The notes under the pieces were generated by a model, which did not search any database, was not told the DNA's origin, and saw only the letters and a program-made list of their open reading frames with translations. 64,000 nt of DNA. Source: Streptomyces wedmorensis. GTDB taxonomy: Bacteria > Actinomycetota > Actinomycetes > Streptomycetales > Streptomycetaceae. Position numbers and translations under genes: made by a program. The stretch covers positions 44,310 to 108,309 of the forward strand of contig NZ_JNWK01000018.1 of the NCBI RefSeq assembly GCF_000716445.1. Direction: 5' to 3'. This document shows positions 8,427 to 18,641 of this stretch, one piece after another (within the stretch, counting starts at the first letter, position 1; every line of letters starts with the position of its first letter).

Positions 8427-9827
8427 ATGGGGTACAAGGACAACCCGGAAGGCCAGACCACCGGACGCGGGATCTTCGACTGCGACGGGGCCCACCGCAC
8501 CCCGCTCAAGAGCGACTACGAGCGGGTCTTCCAGTCCGGGATGATCGTCCTCGACACCAACGTGCTGCTCAACCTCTACCGTTCCAACGCCCGCACCCGG
8601 CAGGACACCTTCGCTGTCCTCTCCAAGCTCCGCGACCGGCTCTGGGTCCCGCACCAGGTGCTCACCGAGTTCTGGCGCAATCGCGAACTCAGGTCGATCC
8701 GCCATCACCACAGCACCCGGGCGAAGGAGACCTCCCTCGCCCTCGACAAGGCGCGCAGGTCGGCGCACGACGCCGTCGACCGGTGGGTGAAGGACGTACG
8801 TCTCAAGCAGGACGAGGGCGTCACCCTGCGCATCGACGAAGGGCTCAAGACGCTCGCGGAGGCGATCGACGGACTACGGGAGATCATCGACGCGCAGGCC
8901 GAGCGGGATGCTCTCCTGGGCACGGCCGAGACGCACAGCGACCCCGTACTGGCCGACCTGGAGCCGCTCCTGCAAGGCCGCATCGGGGAGCCGCTGCCGA
9001 CCGACGAGTACGACAAGGCGGTCCAGGCGGCGCAGAAGCGAGCGGACGAGGAGATCCCGCCCGGGTACGAGGACTTCAAGACGAAGCCGCCGGAGCGCGC
9101 GGCCGGCGACTACCTCCTCTGGGTGCAGCTCCTCAAGGAGGCGCAGAACCACGAAGGCGACGTCTTGCTCGTCACCGGTGACGTCAAGAAGGACTGGTGG
9201 CACCCGAAGGACGGCGACATCTCCGCCCGCCCTCGAGCCGAGCTGGTGGTGGAGCTGCGTGAGCACGCCGGTGTACAGCTCTACATGCTGACCCCCGCCG
9301 ACCTGCTCAAGTGGGCAGAGGAGCTGCTCGAGGGGCTCGATGTCGACAAGGACTCCGTCGACGACCTGGAGCAGCTTCGTGAGGCGGACCGCGAAGAAAC
9401 GACGGCCGAGACCGGCTGGACCCGACAGTCCCTCGGAATCTTCGTCGAGCACCTGCGGGTGCGCTACCCGGCACACGCCAAGGTGATCATCGCCGCCGCG
9501 GCGAACGGCGGCTTCGTGGACAGGGCCACCGTGTACGACCTGGCGGGATATCCCGACGACCGGCGGCTCAAGGGCTTCACCCGGCCCATCAGCACCGTGG
9601 CACGGGAGCTGGAGGACCAGGGGCTGCTGACGGGCGAGGAGTCCTTCCTGCTCCACACCATCTACGGTTCGCCTACCGAGCCCTCGTGGGCCACCGGGTT
9701 CCGGATCCCGGACGAGGCCGTGCCGATACTTCTGGAGACGTTCGTGGAGCCGGGGCGGTCGCCGCAGCCCCCCAAGGGCGAGGGCGACCCCGGCGACGGC
9801 TCGAAGCCTTCAGAGACCGAGCGGTAG
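8427..9827 (+). CDS. PIN-like domain protein with a C-terminal helical/winged-helix-like region
   Basis: A 466-residue protein. The N-terminal part matches the PIN-like (DUF4935-type) ribonuclease fold: VLDTNVLLNLY at about residues 42-52 supplies the first Asp, TEFWRN near 80 an acidic residue, and LLVTGDVKKDWW near 250 the late Asp. Between them lies a long charged helical insertion (about 90-200). The C-terminal 150 residues (LGIFVEHLRVRYPAHAKVIIAAAANGG, then STVARELEDQGLL) resemble a winged-helix or adaptor domain. PIN proteins cut RNA in toxin-antitoxin and defence settings; no small antitoxin gene is adjacent, so a defence nuclease is a better guess than a classic VapC. The ATG start has a GAGGGG about 14 bases upstream, which is long but usable. 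Confidence 0.8.
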   Translation: MGYKDNPEGQTTGRGIFDCDGAHRTPLKSDYERVFQSGMIVLDTNVLLNLYRSNARTRQDTFAVLSKLRDRLWVPHQVLTEFWRNRELRSIRHHHSTRAKETSLALDKARRSAHDAVDRWVKDVRLKQDEGVTLRIDEGLKTLAEAIDGLREIIDAQAERDALLGTAETHSDPVLADLEPLLQGRIGEPLPTDEYDKAVQAAQKRADEEIPPGYEDFKTKPPERAAGDYLLWVQLLKEAQNHEGDVLLVTGDVKKDWWHPKDGDISARPRAELVVELREHAGVQLYMLTPADLLKWAEELLEGLDVDKDSVDDLEQLREADREETTAETGWTRQSLGIFVEHLRVRYPAHAKVIIAAAANGGFVDRATVYDLAGYPDDRRLKGFTRPISTVARELEDQGLLTGEESFLLHTIYGSPTEPSWATGFRIPDEAVPILLETFVEPGRSPQPPKGEGDPGDGSKPSETER

Positions 9828-9946
9828 GAAGAACAGGTCCGTGGCACCGGCGCCGCGGCTCCTGCCCCGAGGCTGAAATCGCACCCTTGCCCTCCTCGTA
9901 TCTCCCTGTCACACAAGGGAGAGCGGATCGAGGACAGGGGGCAACC

Positions 9947-10582
9947 GTGAGCGGGGGCACAGAGAGCAGCGGAGGCGCCGCGGCGCCGTCACGGTGGGCG
10001 CGGGAGTGCTTCGGAAAGCAGGCGAGCGGGCTGGTCGCGGGGATTCCGAAACGGCTGGCGCGTGCTCATCAGCGGGCGAGGATCGCGCACGACCAGGCCG
10101 ATCTCAAGAAGCGCGGGCCGTACGGGCACGTCCTGGCCGAGGCCGTGCTGGAAGAGCTGGCGGACGAAGCCCGCGCCCTCGGAGGATCGGTCCGTGAGCT
10201 CCGTGGCTACGACTTCGCCGTCCTCAACGGATGGGCCCTCTTCCCCTTCAAGTATGCCGACCGGCCGGTCCCTCTCGATCGTGCCCGGTTGCGTGCCGAC
10301 GTTTCCGCCCAGCGAAAGCGCCTGCTGACAGCGCACGGTCCCGAGCCGCGGGAAGGGCTGTTTCCCCTGGAAGAGGTTTCGACCACCCCGGAGTACGACA
10401 AGATCCACGAGGTGTTCGAGGAGCTCGGACGCAGCACCAAACTGGTCTCGGTCTTCTTCACCGCCAGCCGCGGTGAGGGCATCCACTCCATTCACTGGGG
10501 GGAGGCGCACCTCGAGGACGACCGCACCTTCACCTGGTCGCCGGTGGAGCCTCTTCCTCTGTACACGGCCAAGGGCCGGTGA
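9947..10582 (+). CDS. uncharacterised 211-residue protein upstream of pglY
   Basis: I do not recognise this protein. It is soluble and mixed alpha/beta with no signal peptide. Notable segments are an Arg/Lys-rich helix (IPKRLARAHQRARIAHDQAD), a YGHVLAEAVLEELADEA helix, a LRGYDFAVLNGWALFPFKYAD core near the middle, and a late strand region rich in aromatic residues (FFTASRGEGIHSIHWGEAHL). The GTG at 9947 has AGGGGGC six bases upstream; an ATG-type frame extending to 9686 would overlap the PIN gene and is unlikely. It lies 126 bases before pglY on the same strand, so it could be read with the BREX operon. The dense aromatic/Gly core hints at a ligand- or protein-binding module, but no function can be assigned. 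Confidence 0.75.
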   Translation: MSGGTESSGGAAAPSRWARECFGKQASGLVAGIPKRLARAHQRARIAHDQADLKKRGPYGHVLAEAVLEELADEARALGGSVRELRGYDFAVLNGWALFPFKYADRPVPLDRARLRADVSAQRKRLLTAHGPEPREGLFPLEEVSTTPEYDKIHEVFEELGRSTKLVSVFFTASRGEGIHSIHWGEAHLEDDRTFTWSPVEPLPLYTAKGR

Positions 10583-10708
10583 TGATCGACTGGCTGCCGC
10601 GGAAGTTCCCATGCCCCCGCTGAGAGCCCCCGCGAGCTGGCAAGATAGGGGGGACGAGCGCGCTGCGCGGACCATGTGAACCGCCGAGTGAGGGAACGAG
10701 AGCCACCG

Positions 10709-13700
10709 ATGTCCACGAATGAGCTCTTCCTGCGGGATGTCATCGACATCAAGGAAGACGTCCACGCCGGCGATTTCAAGGTGGAGCTCACCGGGGGCTT
10801 CACCGAGACCGCCGCCAGGGTCGCGGAATACGTGGTCACCGACCAGCTGAAGCTTGCCTTCGGCAAGGCCCTCGGAATCGTCCGCGCCGCCGTGCGGGGC
10901 GGGAACTCCCACGCCGCCTACCTCCACGGATCCTTCGGTTCGGGTAAGAGCCACTTCCTGACCGTGCTCCACGCCGTCCTCAACAACGAGCCGTCGGCAC
11001 GCTCCAAGCCCCGGCTCCAGGAAGTCATCGCCGAACACGACGAGTGGCTTCGGGGCAAGCGGTTCCTGATGGTGCCGTACCACCTCGTCGGCTCCACCGA
11101 CCTGGACTCGGCCCTGCTCGGCGGGTACGTGGCCGAGGTGCGGCGCCTGCACCCGGGCGCCCCCACCCCCGCCGTCTACCGTGCCGACTCGATGCTCGCC
11201 GACGCGGCGAAGCTCCGGAACAGCATCGGCCACGACGCTTTCGTGGCGCTGCTTCCCTCCGCCGGTACGGATTCCGGCAACTCGGACGGTGACCTCGACG
11301 ATCTCGATGTGATCGACGGCTCGGGGGTGGCCTGGACCTCCGGCGATCTGGACGCGGCCTTTGCCGCGCCCGCGGGCGACGCCCGACGCGACCGGCTGGT
11401 GTCGGCGCTGCTGACCGGGCCGATGTCCTCCTACGCGGAGGGCGCCCGAGGCGACGCCCAGGCGTTCCTGCCGCTGGAGAACGGTCTCGCCGTCATCAGC
11501 AGGCACGCGAAGTCCCTCGGATACGACGGTCTCGTCCTCTTCCTCGACGAGCTGATCCTGTGGCTCCAGGCGCACATGTCGAACCGGGAGAAGGTGAACT
11601 CCGAGGTCAGCAAGCTGGTCAAGCTGATCGAATCCGGCGACAGCGCCCGCCCCGTTCCCATCGTGTCCTTCATCTCCCGCCAGCGTGACCTCTCGCAGCT
11701 CGTCGGCGCGGACGTCGTCGGTGCCGACGTGAAGAACCTGGAGCAGCAGGTCGAGTACCTGGCGGGTCGCTTCGACGTCGTGAGTCTCGAGGACCGCAAC
11801 CTCCCGGAGATCATCAAGGAGCGCATCCTCAAGCCCAAGGACGAGCAGGCCCGGGCGGCTCTGGACGGGGCTTTCGGAGCCATCGAGTCCACCAGCTCGC
11901 AGGTCAAGGACGTCCTGCTCGACGCGCACGGCGCCACCCATGCCGACTGGGCGGACTTCCGGGCCGTCTACCCCCTCTCGCCCGCGCTCCTCAACGTCCT
12001 CGTGGCACTCTCCGGCGCGCTCCAGCGCGAGCGGACGGGTCTCAAGCTGCTGCAGGAGATGCTGCGGCGCCGGCGCGCCGACTTCAAGCTGGGGGAACTG
12101 ATCCCCCTCGGCGACCTGTGGGACGTGCTCTCCGACGGCACCGGAGAGGCGTTCACCGACCGCCTCAAGAACGAGGCGGAGGCTGCGCACACCTTCCACA
12201 CCAAGGTGCGGGCCCACCTGCTGGAGAAGTACGGATCGGAGGAGAGCGAGAAGTTCATCGCCGACGACCGGTTCGTCAAGACTCTGCTGCTCGCCGCGCT
12301 CGCCCCTGACGTACCCGCCCTCAAGCGGCTCACCGGGGGTCGGATCGCCGCGCTGAACCACGGCTCCATCCGCTCCCGCACCGTCGCTCCGGGCTCGCTG
12401 GTCGTGACGCGACTGCGTGAACTGCAGGCCGAGTTCGGCGAGATCCGGGCCGACGGCGACCAGGACCCCGTGTTCACCCTCCACCTGTCCGATCTGGACA
12501 TCGAGCCCCTGCTCGACATGGTGGCCGACGAGGACCGCACGGGAGCCCGCCGCATCTGGGTCAAGGACCAGCTCTGGAAGGCGCTCGGGCTCAAGGACAC
12601 CGGCGCCTTCGTCTGCGAGCACGACATCGTATGGAAGGGCAGCAGGCGCACCGCCGAGTTCGTCTTCGAGAACGTCCGCGACACCGCGCAGCTCCCCGCC
12701 GAGCAGTTCCGTCCCGGCGTGGACGGCCGTGTGCGGTTCATCCTCGACTACCCCTTCGACGACGGCCAGCACTTCCCCAACGACGACGCCCAGCGGGTCG
12801 AACTGCTGCGCTCCGAAGGGCTCATGGCGCCGACCCTCGTCTGGCTGCCGTCGTTCTTCTCCGAGCAGAAGAACGCCCAGCTGGGGCGCCTCATCAAGAT
12901 CAACTATCTTCTTGAGCGCGACCGTCTCGACGACTACGCCGGGCACCTCGCCTCCGACGACCGCGTCCGCGTCCGCCATCAGCTGGCCGCCCAGCGCGAC
13001 ACCCTGACCTCGCAACTGACCGCCACGCTCGCACAGCTCTACGGCATCGCCAAGGTCGACGAGAACAGCGTGTCTGCGGAAGTCAGCGAGGGGAAGCACA
13101 TCCTCTCGCTGCTGCCCGAGTACAGCCGGCCCCAGCTGCAGGGCGGCAAGTCCTTCATGGACAATCTGCAGCACCTGGCCGACGGCGTCTTCGGCGCCCT
13201 CTACCCCAAGCACCCCGACTTCGACCGGGCCGGTGACCGCAAGCCCGTCACGCCCGCCGAGCTGAAGACCGCGCTCACCTGGATCACCCGGGCCATGGAC
13301 GACGGCGGCCGCCGCATCGAGGTCGACAGCCACCACCTCAAGACCGTCAAGAAGATCGTCGAACCGCTCGAGCTCGGCCAGGTCCATGACGGTCCGCTGG
13401 TTCTCCGCAACGACTGGCGTGCACGGATCAACCAGGCCGCTCATCAGCACCGGCCCGGCGCCGAGGACCTCTCCGTCGAGGAGATCCGCCAGTGGATCGC
13501 CAAGGACCACGGCTGGACCGGCCTCGACAAGAACGTCAGCAGCCTGATCATCGCCACGTACGCGCTTCTCGACGACCGTGCCTGGATCTTCCACGGCGGC
13601 AGCCCCCTGCCCCAGGCGCCCGACCTGAACGACATCGGGGCGGGCCATGGCCTGCGCGCACAGCAGCTGCCCACGGACGAGGAGTACACGACCGCCAGGG

Positions 13701-14569
13701 AAAGGGCTGCCAAGATCTTCGGAGTGGCGGTCCAGCCCACCCTCTTCGCGCGGAACGTGAACAAGCTCCACACCGGCGTACGGGAAAAGATCAGCCAGTA
13801 CGAGCAGGCGGTCTACGGGGTCCGGACGTCTCTGATCCGGCATGCGGAAGCCCTGGGGCTGGATTCGGACACCAGCGCACGGGCGTCGTCCGCGAAGGAC
13901 GCCGCGGATCTCCTCGCTCGCCTGGGGCGTCACCACGAAGCGACCGCGACGGTCAGGGAACTTGCCGGTGTCTCGTATGCCACATCGGACGCGGCGCTGG
14001 CCACGGCCATCACGTCCGCCCCCGAGGTGCTCAAGGCGCTCGACGACGCCGACTGGCAGCTTCTCGACAGTGTCCGTGGCTTCGCCGGGCGGCGGGACAA
14101 CGTCGGCGAGCGGGCCGAGCGGTTGATCGGGGAGATCGCCGAGGCCGCCGCCGCGAGTGAATTCGAACGCTCGCTGGTCCCGGTCCTGGACTCCATCCGC
14201 AGCAAGGCCGTCGCACTGGTCAAGGACGCCGCTCGGCTGGCTCAGGTGGCGGAACCGGTAGTACCGCTGCCCCCTGTCGAGCCGACCCCGGACGATGTCC
14301 GCCTCACCCAGCACGGCACACCACCCGTATCGTCCACACGCTCGACGCCGGGACCCGGCGCCTCCGTGGGCACGGGGGGTGCGGCGGGCTCCCGGACCGT
14401 ACGCCTGCAGCCGAGCCACATGGAGAACGCCCTGAGCAAGGCGATGGACAACCTCTGGGACGAGATCCTCGCCTACTCCGCCGCCAACCCCGGGATGGCA
14501 GTCGAGATCACCTGGCAGGTCGTGCCGCCGGAGGAGAGCCGGTCCGCAGGCGCCGAGGCGCAGTCCTGA
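10709..14569 (+). CDS. pglY: BREX type 2 P-loop ATPase PglY
   Basis: PglY is the large ATPase of BREX type 2, required with PglW, PglX and PglZ for phage resistance in Streptomyces. The 1,286 residues match the family size. The N-terminus ([21 protein letters not shown]) is characteristic. Walker A is [10 protein letters not shown] at about residues 73-82 and the Walker B-like [12 protein letters not shown] is near 275. The C-terminal 250 residues are helical with a Pro/Gly linker before a last conserved helix pair ([19 protein letters not shown]). I start at ATG 10709, preceded by GAGGGAAC; an upstream in-frame GTG at 10676 is less consistent with the family N-terminus. The stop overlaps pglZ by one base (TGATG), so the two are translated together. 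Confidence 0.93.
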   Translation: MSTNELFLRDVIDIKEDVHAGDFKVELTGGFTETAARVAEYVVTDQLKLAFGKALGIVRAAVRGGNSHAAYLHGSFGSGKSHFLTVLHAVLNNEPSARSKPRLQEVIAEHDEWLRGKRFLMVPYHLVGSTDLDSALLGGYVAEVRRLHPGAPTPAVYRADSMLADAAKLRNSIGHDAFVALLPSAGTDSGNSDGDLDDLDVIDGSGVAWTSGDLDAAFAAPAGDARRDRLVSALLTGPMSSYAEGARGDAQAFLPLENGLAVISRHAKSLGYDGLVLFLDELILWLQAHMSNREKVNSEVSKLVKLIESGDSARPVPIVSFISRQRDLSQLVGADVVGADVKNLEQQVEYLAGRFDVVSLEDRNLPEIIKERILKPKDEQARAALDGAFGAIESTSSQVKDVLLDAHGATHADWADFRAVYPLSPALLNVLVALSGALQRERTGLKLLQEMLRRRRADFKLGELIPLGDLWDVLSDGTGEAFTDRLKNEAEAAHTFHTKVRAHLLEKYGSEESEKFIADDRFVKTLLLAALAPDVPALKRLTGGRIAALNHGSIRSRTVAPGSLVVTRLRELQAEFGEIRADGDQDPVFTLHLSDLDIEPLLDMVADEDRTGARRIWVKDQLWKALGLKDTGAFVCEHDIVWKGSRRTAEFVFENVRDTAQLPAEQFRPGVDGRVRFILDYPFDDGQHFPNDDAQRVELLRSEGLMAPTLVWLPSFFSEQKNAQLGRLIKINYLLERDRLDDYAGHLASDDRVRVRHQLAAQRDTLTSQLTATLAQLYGIAKVDENSVSAEVSEGKHILSLLPEYSRPQLQGGKSFMDNLQHLADGVFGALYPKHPDFDRAGDRKPVTPAELKTALTWITRAMDDGGRRIEVDSHHLKTVKKIVEPLELGQVHDGPLVLRNDWRARINQAAHQHRPGAEDLSVEEIRQWIAKDHGWTGLDKNVSSLIIATYALLDDRAWIFHGGSPLPQAPDLNDIGAGHGLRAQQLPTDEEYTTARERAAKIFGVAVQPTLFARNVNKLHTGVREKISQYEQAVYGVRTSLIRHAEALGLDSDTSARASSAKDAADLLARLGRHHEATATVRELAGVSYATSDAALATAITSAPEVLKALDDADWQLLDSVRGFAGRRDNVGERAERLIGEIAEAAAASEFERSLVPVLDSIRSKAVALVKDAARLAQVAEPVVPLPPVEPTPDDVRLTQHGTPPVSSTRSTPGPGASVGTGGAAGSRTVRLQPSHMENALSKAMDNLWDEILAYSAANPGMAVEITWQVVPPEESRSAGAEAQS

Positions 14570-17313
14570 TGGCGGTGCGGCCGCTCATCGACCGCAGAAT
14601 CGTCGAAGCACTCCTCGAGACGGAGCTGCGGCGGGCCAAGGACCGCCGTCTCCTGTTGGTCCACGCCCGATACGACAGCGCGGCCCCCACCGACTTCACG
14701 GTCCGGATCGACGGTCGGCAGCGCCTGGTGCGGGTCACCGACCAGGATTCCGTTCTGGGAATCGTCGACGCGTGGCAGCGGCTCCTGGCCGAGCCCGAGC
14801 CCGACAGGCTGCTCGTGGTGACGAGCGATGTGCCGGCCACTGCTCTGGGCTGGGACCTGCGTGCCCATGCCGTCGGACGCCGCAGCCTCACGGTCGACCG
14901 GGCCGAGATCGTCAAGCAGCTCTTCGGGGCCGCCGACCTCGACCCTCGCGTGATCCGTGAGGCCTGGTTGCTCGACGCCCTGATCGATGCCGAGCCCGCC
15001 GACGGTTGGCCGCGTGACGGATCCGTCCTCACACGGGATGCCGCCGTAAAGGCACTTGTCGGTGAACGTCTGGGGCTGGGTCGTGCAGCAGGGGGGCACG
15101 CCCCCGATCTGGACACCAATGCGTTGCTGGCCTGGTCCCGGACCACTGCGGGTCCGGCTCGCTTCCGAGAGCTGGCCGCATCGGAGCGCGACGGGCTGAC
15201 CGACTGGCTCAGCGGCGTGATCGGGTCGGCCGCACCCACACTTCTCGCGCTCATCGCGGACGGCAGGGGACAGGACGCCTTGGCCCTCGGTGTCCTCGGC
15301 TCCGTATTGAGCGCGCCGGATGCTCCGGCCGGAACGAGCTTCGCGCTTGGAGGCCTGTTCGGTTCGACCCTGCGTTCGGTGGACGACCTACCCCCCTTCA
15401 CCTCCTCTGTGATCGGCACGCTCGCACGATGGATCGGCGAGGCCGAAGCCAACAGCGCTTCGGGCGCCGAAGCACGGCAGCGTGTCTACGCGGTACTCGA
15501 CCGAGCCGACCAACTCGCGGCCGAAGCCGGACTGGGGCAGGCTCTGCGGGTCGATCCCCTGCTGCCCTCCGGACTCAAGGCGCGCTTGAGAGATCTGGCC
15601 GCCGCTCTGGCGACCTCTGCCGAAGAGGCCGAGGCAGCGCTGAACCACGTCCTGGCCCATCAGCTGGCCCGCCTGCACCCGGCCAGCTGCCATGCCGCAC
15701 GCATGGCGGTGCGCGTCCTGCGATGGCTCGACGGGCCGACTCCTGTCGTGGCATCGGTGGGACAAGGGGTCAGCGAACACTTTGCTCAATGGGGGTGGGT
15801 CGACCGTGCGCTTGCCGTCCTGGCGGAGGGTGACCCGCTCGGGGAATCAGCCGTGGGCCAGGCGTACCACCTGCTCATCGGGAAGGCCCGTGACCGGCGC
15901 GCGGCCATCGACGAGCAGTTCGCTGCCCGATTGTCGGGTTGGGCCCTGACCGCCTCGACACAGGCGCCGGCGGGCGCTCTCCTCATCGAGGACGTGCTCA
16001 CCACCCTCGCCGTACCACTCGCCGGAGCGGGCAGGACGGCAGCGGCTCCGCTCGTGCTCGTACTGGACGGCATGAGCGCAGCCATAGCGGCGCAGCTCGG
16101 GGACGAGATCGACCGTCGTGTCTGGACGGAGATCGTCCCGGCGCCGCAAGGGGCGGAGGGCGCACGGCGTCAGGCGGCCGTGTCCATGCTGCCGTCGGTC
16201 ACCACCATCAGCCGGGCCTCGCTGCTGTCGGGGACAGCCACGAGCGGCAAGCAGCCGGCGGAGAGCAAGGGGTTCGCAGCTCTGTGGCAACGGCATCGGC
16301 GCACTGCGACGCTCTTTCACAAGGGCCGGATCGGCGGGGTCGAAGGCCACCGCCTTGCCCCTGAGCTGCTCGATGCGCTCGCCGGCGACGGGGTGGTGGG
16401 TGTCGTACTGAACACCATCGACGATGCGCTGGACCACGGGCAGGAGGGCGAACGCACCACCTGGCGGCTCAAGGACATCAGTCACTTGCTGGACCTGCTC
16501 AACGCCGCTCGCGGCTACGGCCGTCCCGTCCTGCTCGTCTCCGACCACGGCCACGTCATCGACCGTTCGCCCCCGGGCCGCGGACCGGTCAAGGCAGCGG
16601 GCGTGCAGAGCGCCCGCTGGCGCACGGGCACAGCCGGGGAGGGCGAAGTCGAGCTCAGCGGACCGCGCGTCCTGGCAGGCGAGGGCTCCATCGTGGCGCC
16701 ATGGCGTGAGGACATCAGGTACACACCGCGCAAGGCGGGGTACCACGGTGGGGCGTCGATCGCCGAGGTGACCGTGCCGGTGATCGCCTTGGTGCCGTCA
16801 CAGGAGCTGCTGCCGGCGGGGTGGGTCCTTCTGCCGCCCGAACAGAGCGTGCCGTCCTGGTGGGAACCTCGCACCGAGACCGCAGCCGTCGCGGAGCCGG
16901 AGGCTTCGGCGAGCCGCCGGGGCCGGAAGCCCAAGGAAGCGCAGGCCGGCGAGGGACTCTTCGCAGCGGACGACGTGGCACCGGAGACGCCGACGCTCGG
17001 CGACAAGGTCGTGCGGACACAGCGGTACACGGCACAGAAGGCGTTCGTCCGCAGGGCCCCGGACGCCAAGGCGGTGGCTGCTGTGATCGACGCGCTCACC
17101 GCGGCCGGTGGAAAGCTGACCCCGGACGCGGTCGCCGCCGCCGCGACCGCTGCCACCGGAAGGTCGCAGCGGAACCCCGAAATCTTCGTCACCGTGGTGC
17201 AGCGCCTTCTCAACGTCGAAGGCTACGGCGTGATCAATCTGGTGGACGCGGGACGGACCGTTGAGCTGAACGTCCCGCTTCTGCACGAGCAGTTCGGAAC
17301 GGAGCGTCCGTGA
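14569..17313 (+). CDS. pglZ: BREX type 2 alkaline-phosphatase-superfamily protein PglZ
   Basis: PglZ is the signature protein of all BREX systems and carries a metal-binding alkaline-phosphatase-like core. In this 914-residue copy the core motifs are LVLDGMSAA near residue 500 and LVSDHGHVI near 655, typical metal-site segments. The N-terminal 400 residues are the type-2-specific region, and the C-terminus includes a Lys/Arg linker (SRRGRKPKE) and a final helical domain. The ATG overlaps the pglY stop by one base, and its own stop overlaps the brxD GTG (GTGA), so the cluster is a tightly coupled operon. No frameshift or missing motif is visible. Confidence 0.93.
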   Translation: MAVRPLIDRRIVEALLETELRRAKDRRLLLVHARYDSAAPTDFTVRIDGRQRLVRVTDQDSVLGIVDAWQRLLAEPEPDRLLVVTSDVPATALGWDLRAHAVGRRSLTVDRAEIVKQLFGAADLDPRVIREAWLLDALIDAEPADGWPRDGSVLTRDAAVKALVGERLGLGRAAGGHAPDLDTNALLAWSRTTAGPARFRELAASERDGLTDWLSGVIGSAAPTLLALIADGRGQDALALGVLGSVLSAPDAPAGTSFALGGLFGSTLRSVDDLPPFTSSVIGTLARWIGEAEANSASGAEARQRVYAVLDRADQLAAEAGLGQALRVDPLLPSGLKARLRDLAAALATSAEEAEAALNHVLAHQLARLHPASCHAARMAVRVLRWLDGPTPVVASVGQGVSEHFAQWGWVDRALAVLAEGDPLGESAVGQAYHLLIGKARDRRAAIDEQFAARLSGWALTASTQAPAGALLIEDVLTTLAVPLAGAGRTAAAPLVLVLDGMSAAIAAQLGDEIDRRVWTEIVPAPQGAEGARRQAAVSMLPSVTTISRASLLSGTATSGKQPAESKGFAALWQRHRRTATLFHKGRIGGVEGHRLAPELLDALAGDGVVGVVLNTIDDALDHGQEGERTTWRLKDISHLLDLLNAARGYGRPVLLVSDHGHVIDRSPPGRGPVKAAGVQSARWRTGTAGEGEVELSGPRVLAGEGSIVAPWREDIRYTPRKAGYHGGASIAEVTVPVIALVPSQELLPAGWVLLPPEQSVPSWWEPRTETAAVAEPEASASRRGRKPKEAQAGEGLFAADDVAPETPTLGDKVVRTQRYTAQKAFVRRAPDAKAVAAVIDALTAAGGKLTPDAVAAAATAATGRSQRNPEIFVTVVQRLLNVEGYGVINLVDAGRTVELNVPLLHEQFGTERP

Positions 17314-18641
17314 CCGGTGTGACGGAGGTCAGCGCGGCCCGCCGCCGCGAAGTGGTGGACGCGCTGAGGCGCGGCACCGTGCCGCAAGCGGGGCTCGATC
17401 TGTTCGCGGTCGGTCTCGACCGCTTCGCCGCGGCCCTGGACGATGACCTTGCGACAGCGGCGCGCGGTGGGTCGGCGTTTCACGCCATTCGTGGTGAGTA
17501 CGGTTCCGGCAAGACGTTCTTCGCCCGCTGGCTCGCCGAGCGGGCCAAGCGCGCGGGGCTGGCCACCACGGAAGTGCAGATCTCCGAGACCGAAACCCCG
17601 CTTCACCGCTTGGAGACGGTCTACCGACGTCTCACGGAACGGCTCACCACAGCCACCCATCAGCCCAGCGCGCTCAAGGCGGTGGTCGATTCGTGGTTCT
17701 ACACCCTCGAGGAGGAGATCCTCGACGCCGGTGAAGTGGCGGACGACGACGAGAAGGCACTTGCCGTGGCCGTCGACGAACTGATGGAGCAGCGACTTGC
17801 CGAAGTCGCCCGGACGACGCCTGCGTTCGCGGCGGCCCTGCGCGGCTATCGGGAGGCGCGTGCTGCGGGCGACAACGCGACGGCCGAGGCGCTCATCGCC
17901 TGGCTGGGCGGGCAGAAGTCGGTCGCGGCCTCGGCCCGCAGAGCTGCGGGGGTCCGTGGAGACCTGGACCATTTCGGCGCCATGGGCTTCCTGCAGGGCC
18001 TGCTCACCGTGCTGCGTGACTGCGGCCACCCCGGACTCCTCGTGGTTCTCGACGAGATCGAGACCCTGCAGCGGGTGCGAGGCGATGTACGCGAGAAGGG
18101 GCTCAACGCCCTGCGGCAGCTGCTGGACGAGATCGACGCCGGACGTTTTCCCGGCTTGTTCCTCGTGATCACGGGCACGCCCGCGTTCTACGACGGTCAG
18201 CAGGGCGTCCAGCGGCTTGCCCCGCTGGCTCAACGCCTCGCCACCGACTTCACCACCGATCCTCGGTTCGACTCCCCGCGCGCGGTGCAACTACGCCTTG
18301 CCGGTTTCGATCTGCCGAGGCTGGGAGAGCTCGGGCGCAATGTCCGCGACCTGTACGCCGGTGCTGCACGGAACCCGGAACGGATCGGAGCGCGTGTCGA
18401 CGACACGTACCTGAGCGAACTTGCCACGGCGGTCACAGGTGGCCTCGGGGGAAAGGTGGGAGTCGCCCCCCGATTGTTCCTGCGCAAGCTCGTCGCCGAT
18501 GTCCTGGATCGTGTCGACGAGTTCGACGATTTCGACCCGCGTCGGCACTACGCGCTCACCGTGTCCGGTGCCGAGCTCAACGAGGTCGAGAGGAACGCCG
18601 CACGGGCTGACGCGGACGACATCGAGCTGGACCTTCCGTGA
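17310..18641 (+). CDS. brxD: BREX type 2 P-loop protein BrxD
   Basis: A 443-residue AAA-type ATPase found with pglZ and brxHI in BREX type 2 loci. Walker A is GEYGSGKTFF at about residues 61-70, Walker B is LLVVLDEIETLQR near 243, and a sensor-1-like LVITGTPAF follows near 288. The N-terminus (RRREVVDALRRGTVP) is typical of the DUF2791 family. Both ends use GTGA overlaps, with pglZ before and brxHI after, showing co-translation. The biochemical role is unproven; ATP-driven remodelling of the BREX complex on DNA is the usual suggestion. Confidence 0.9.
   Translation: MTGVTEVSAARRREVVDALRRGTVPQAGLDLFAVGLDRFAAALDDDLATAARGGSAFHAIRGEYGSGKTFFARWLAERAKRAGLATTEVQISETETPLHRLETVYRRLTERLTTATHQPSALKAVVDSWFYTLEEEILDAGEVADDDEKALAVAVDELMEQRLAEVARTTPAFAAALRGYREARAAGDNATAEALIAWLGGQKSVAASARRAAGVRGDLDHFGAMGFLQGLLTVLRDCGHPGLLVVLDEIETLQRVRGDVREKGLNALRQLLDEIDAGRFPGLFLVITGTPAFYDGQQGVQRLAPLAQRLATDFTTDPRFDSPRAVQLRLAGFDLPRLGELGRNVRDLYAGAARNPERIGARVDDTYLSELATAVTGGLGGKVGVAPRLFLRKLVADVLDRVDEFDDFDPRRHYALTVSGAELNEVERNAARADADDIELDLP

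Noticed and set aside
9989..14419. 1,476-residue minus-strand open frame opposite pglY
   Set aside because: It is a shadow: composition is low-complexity, it has no family motif, and the plus-strand pglY is a full family match with coupled neighbours.
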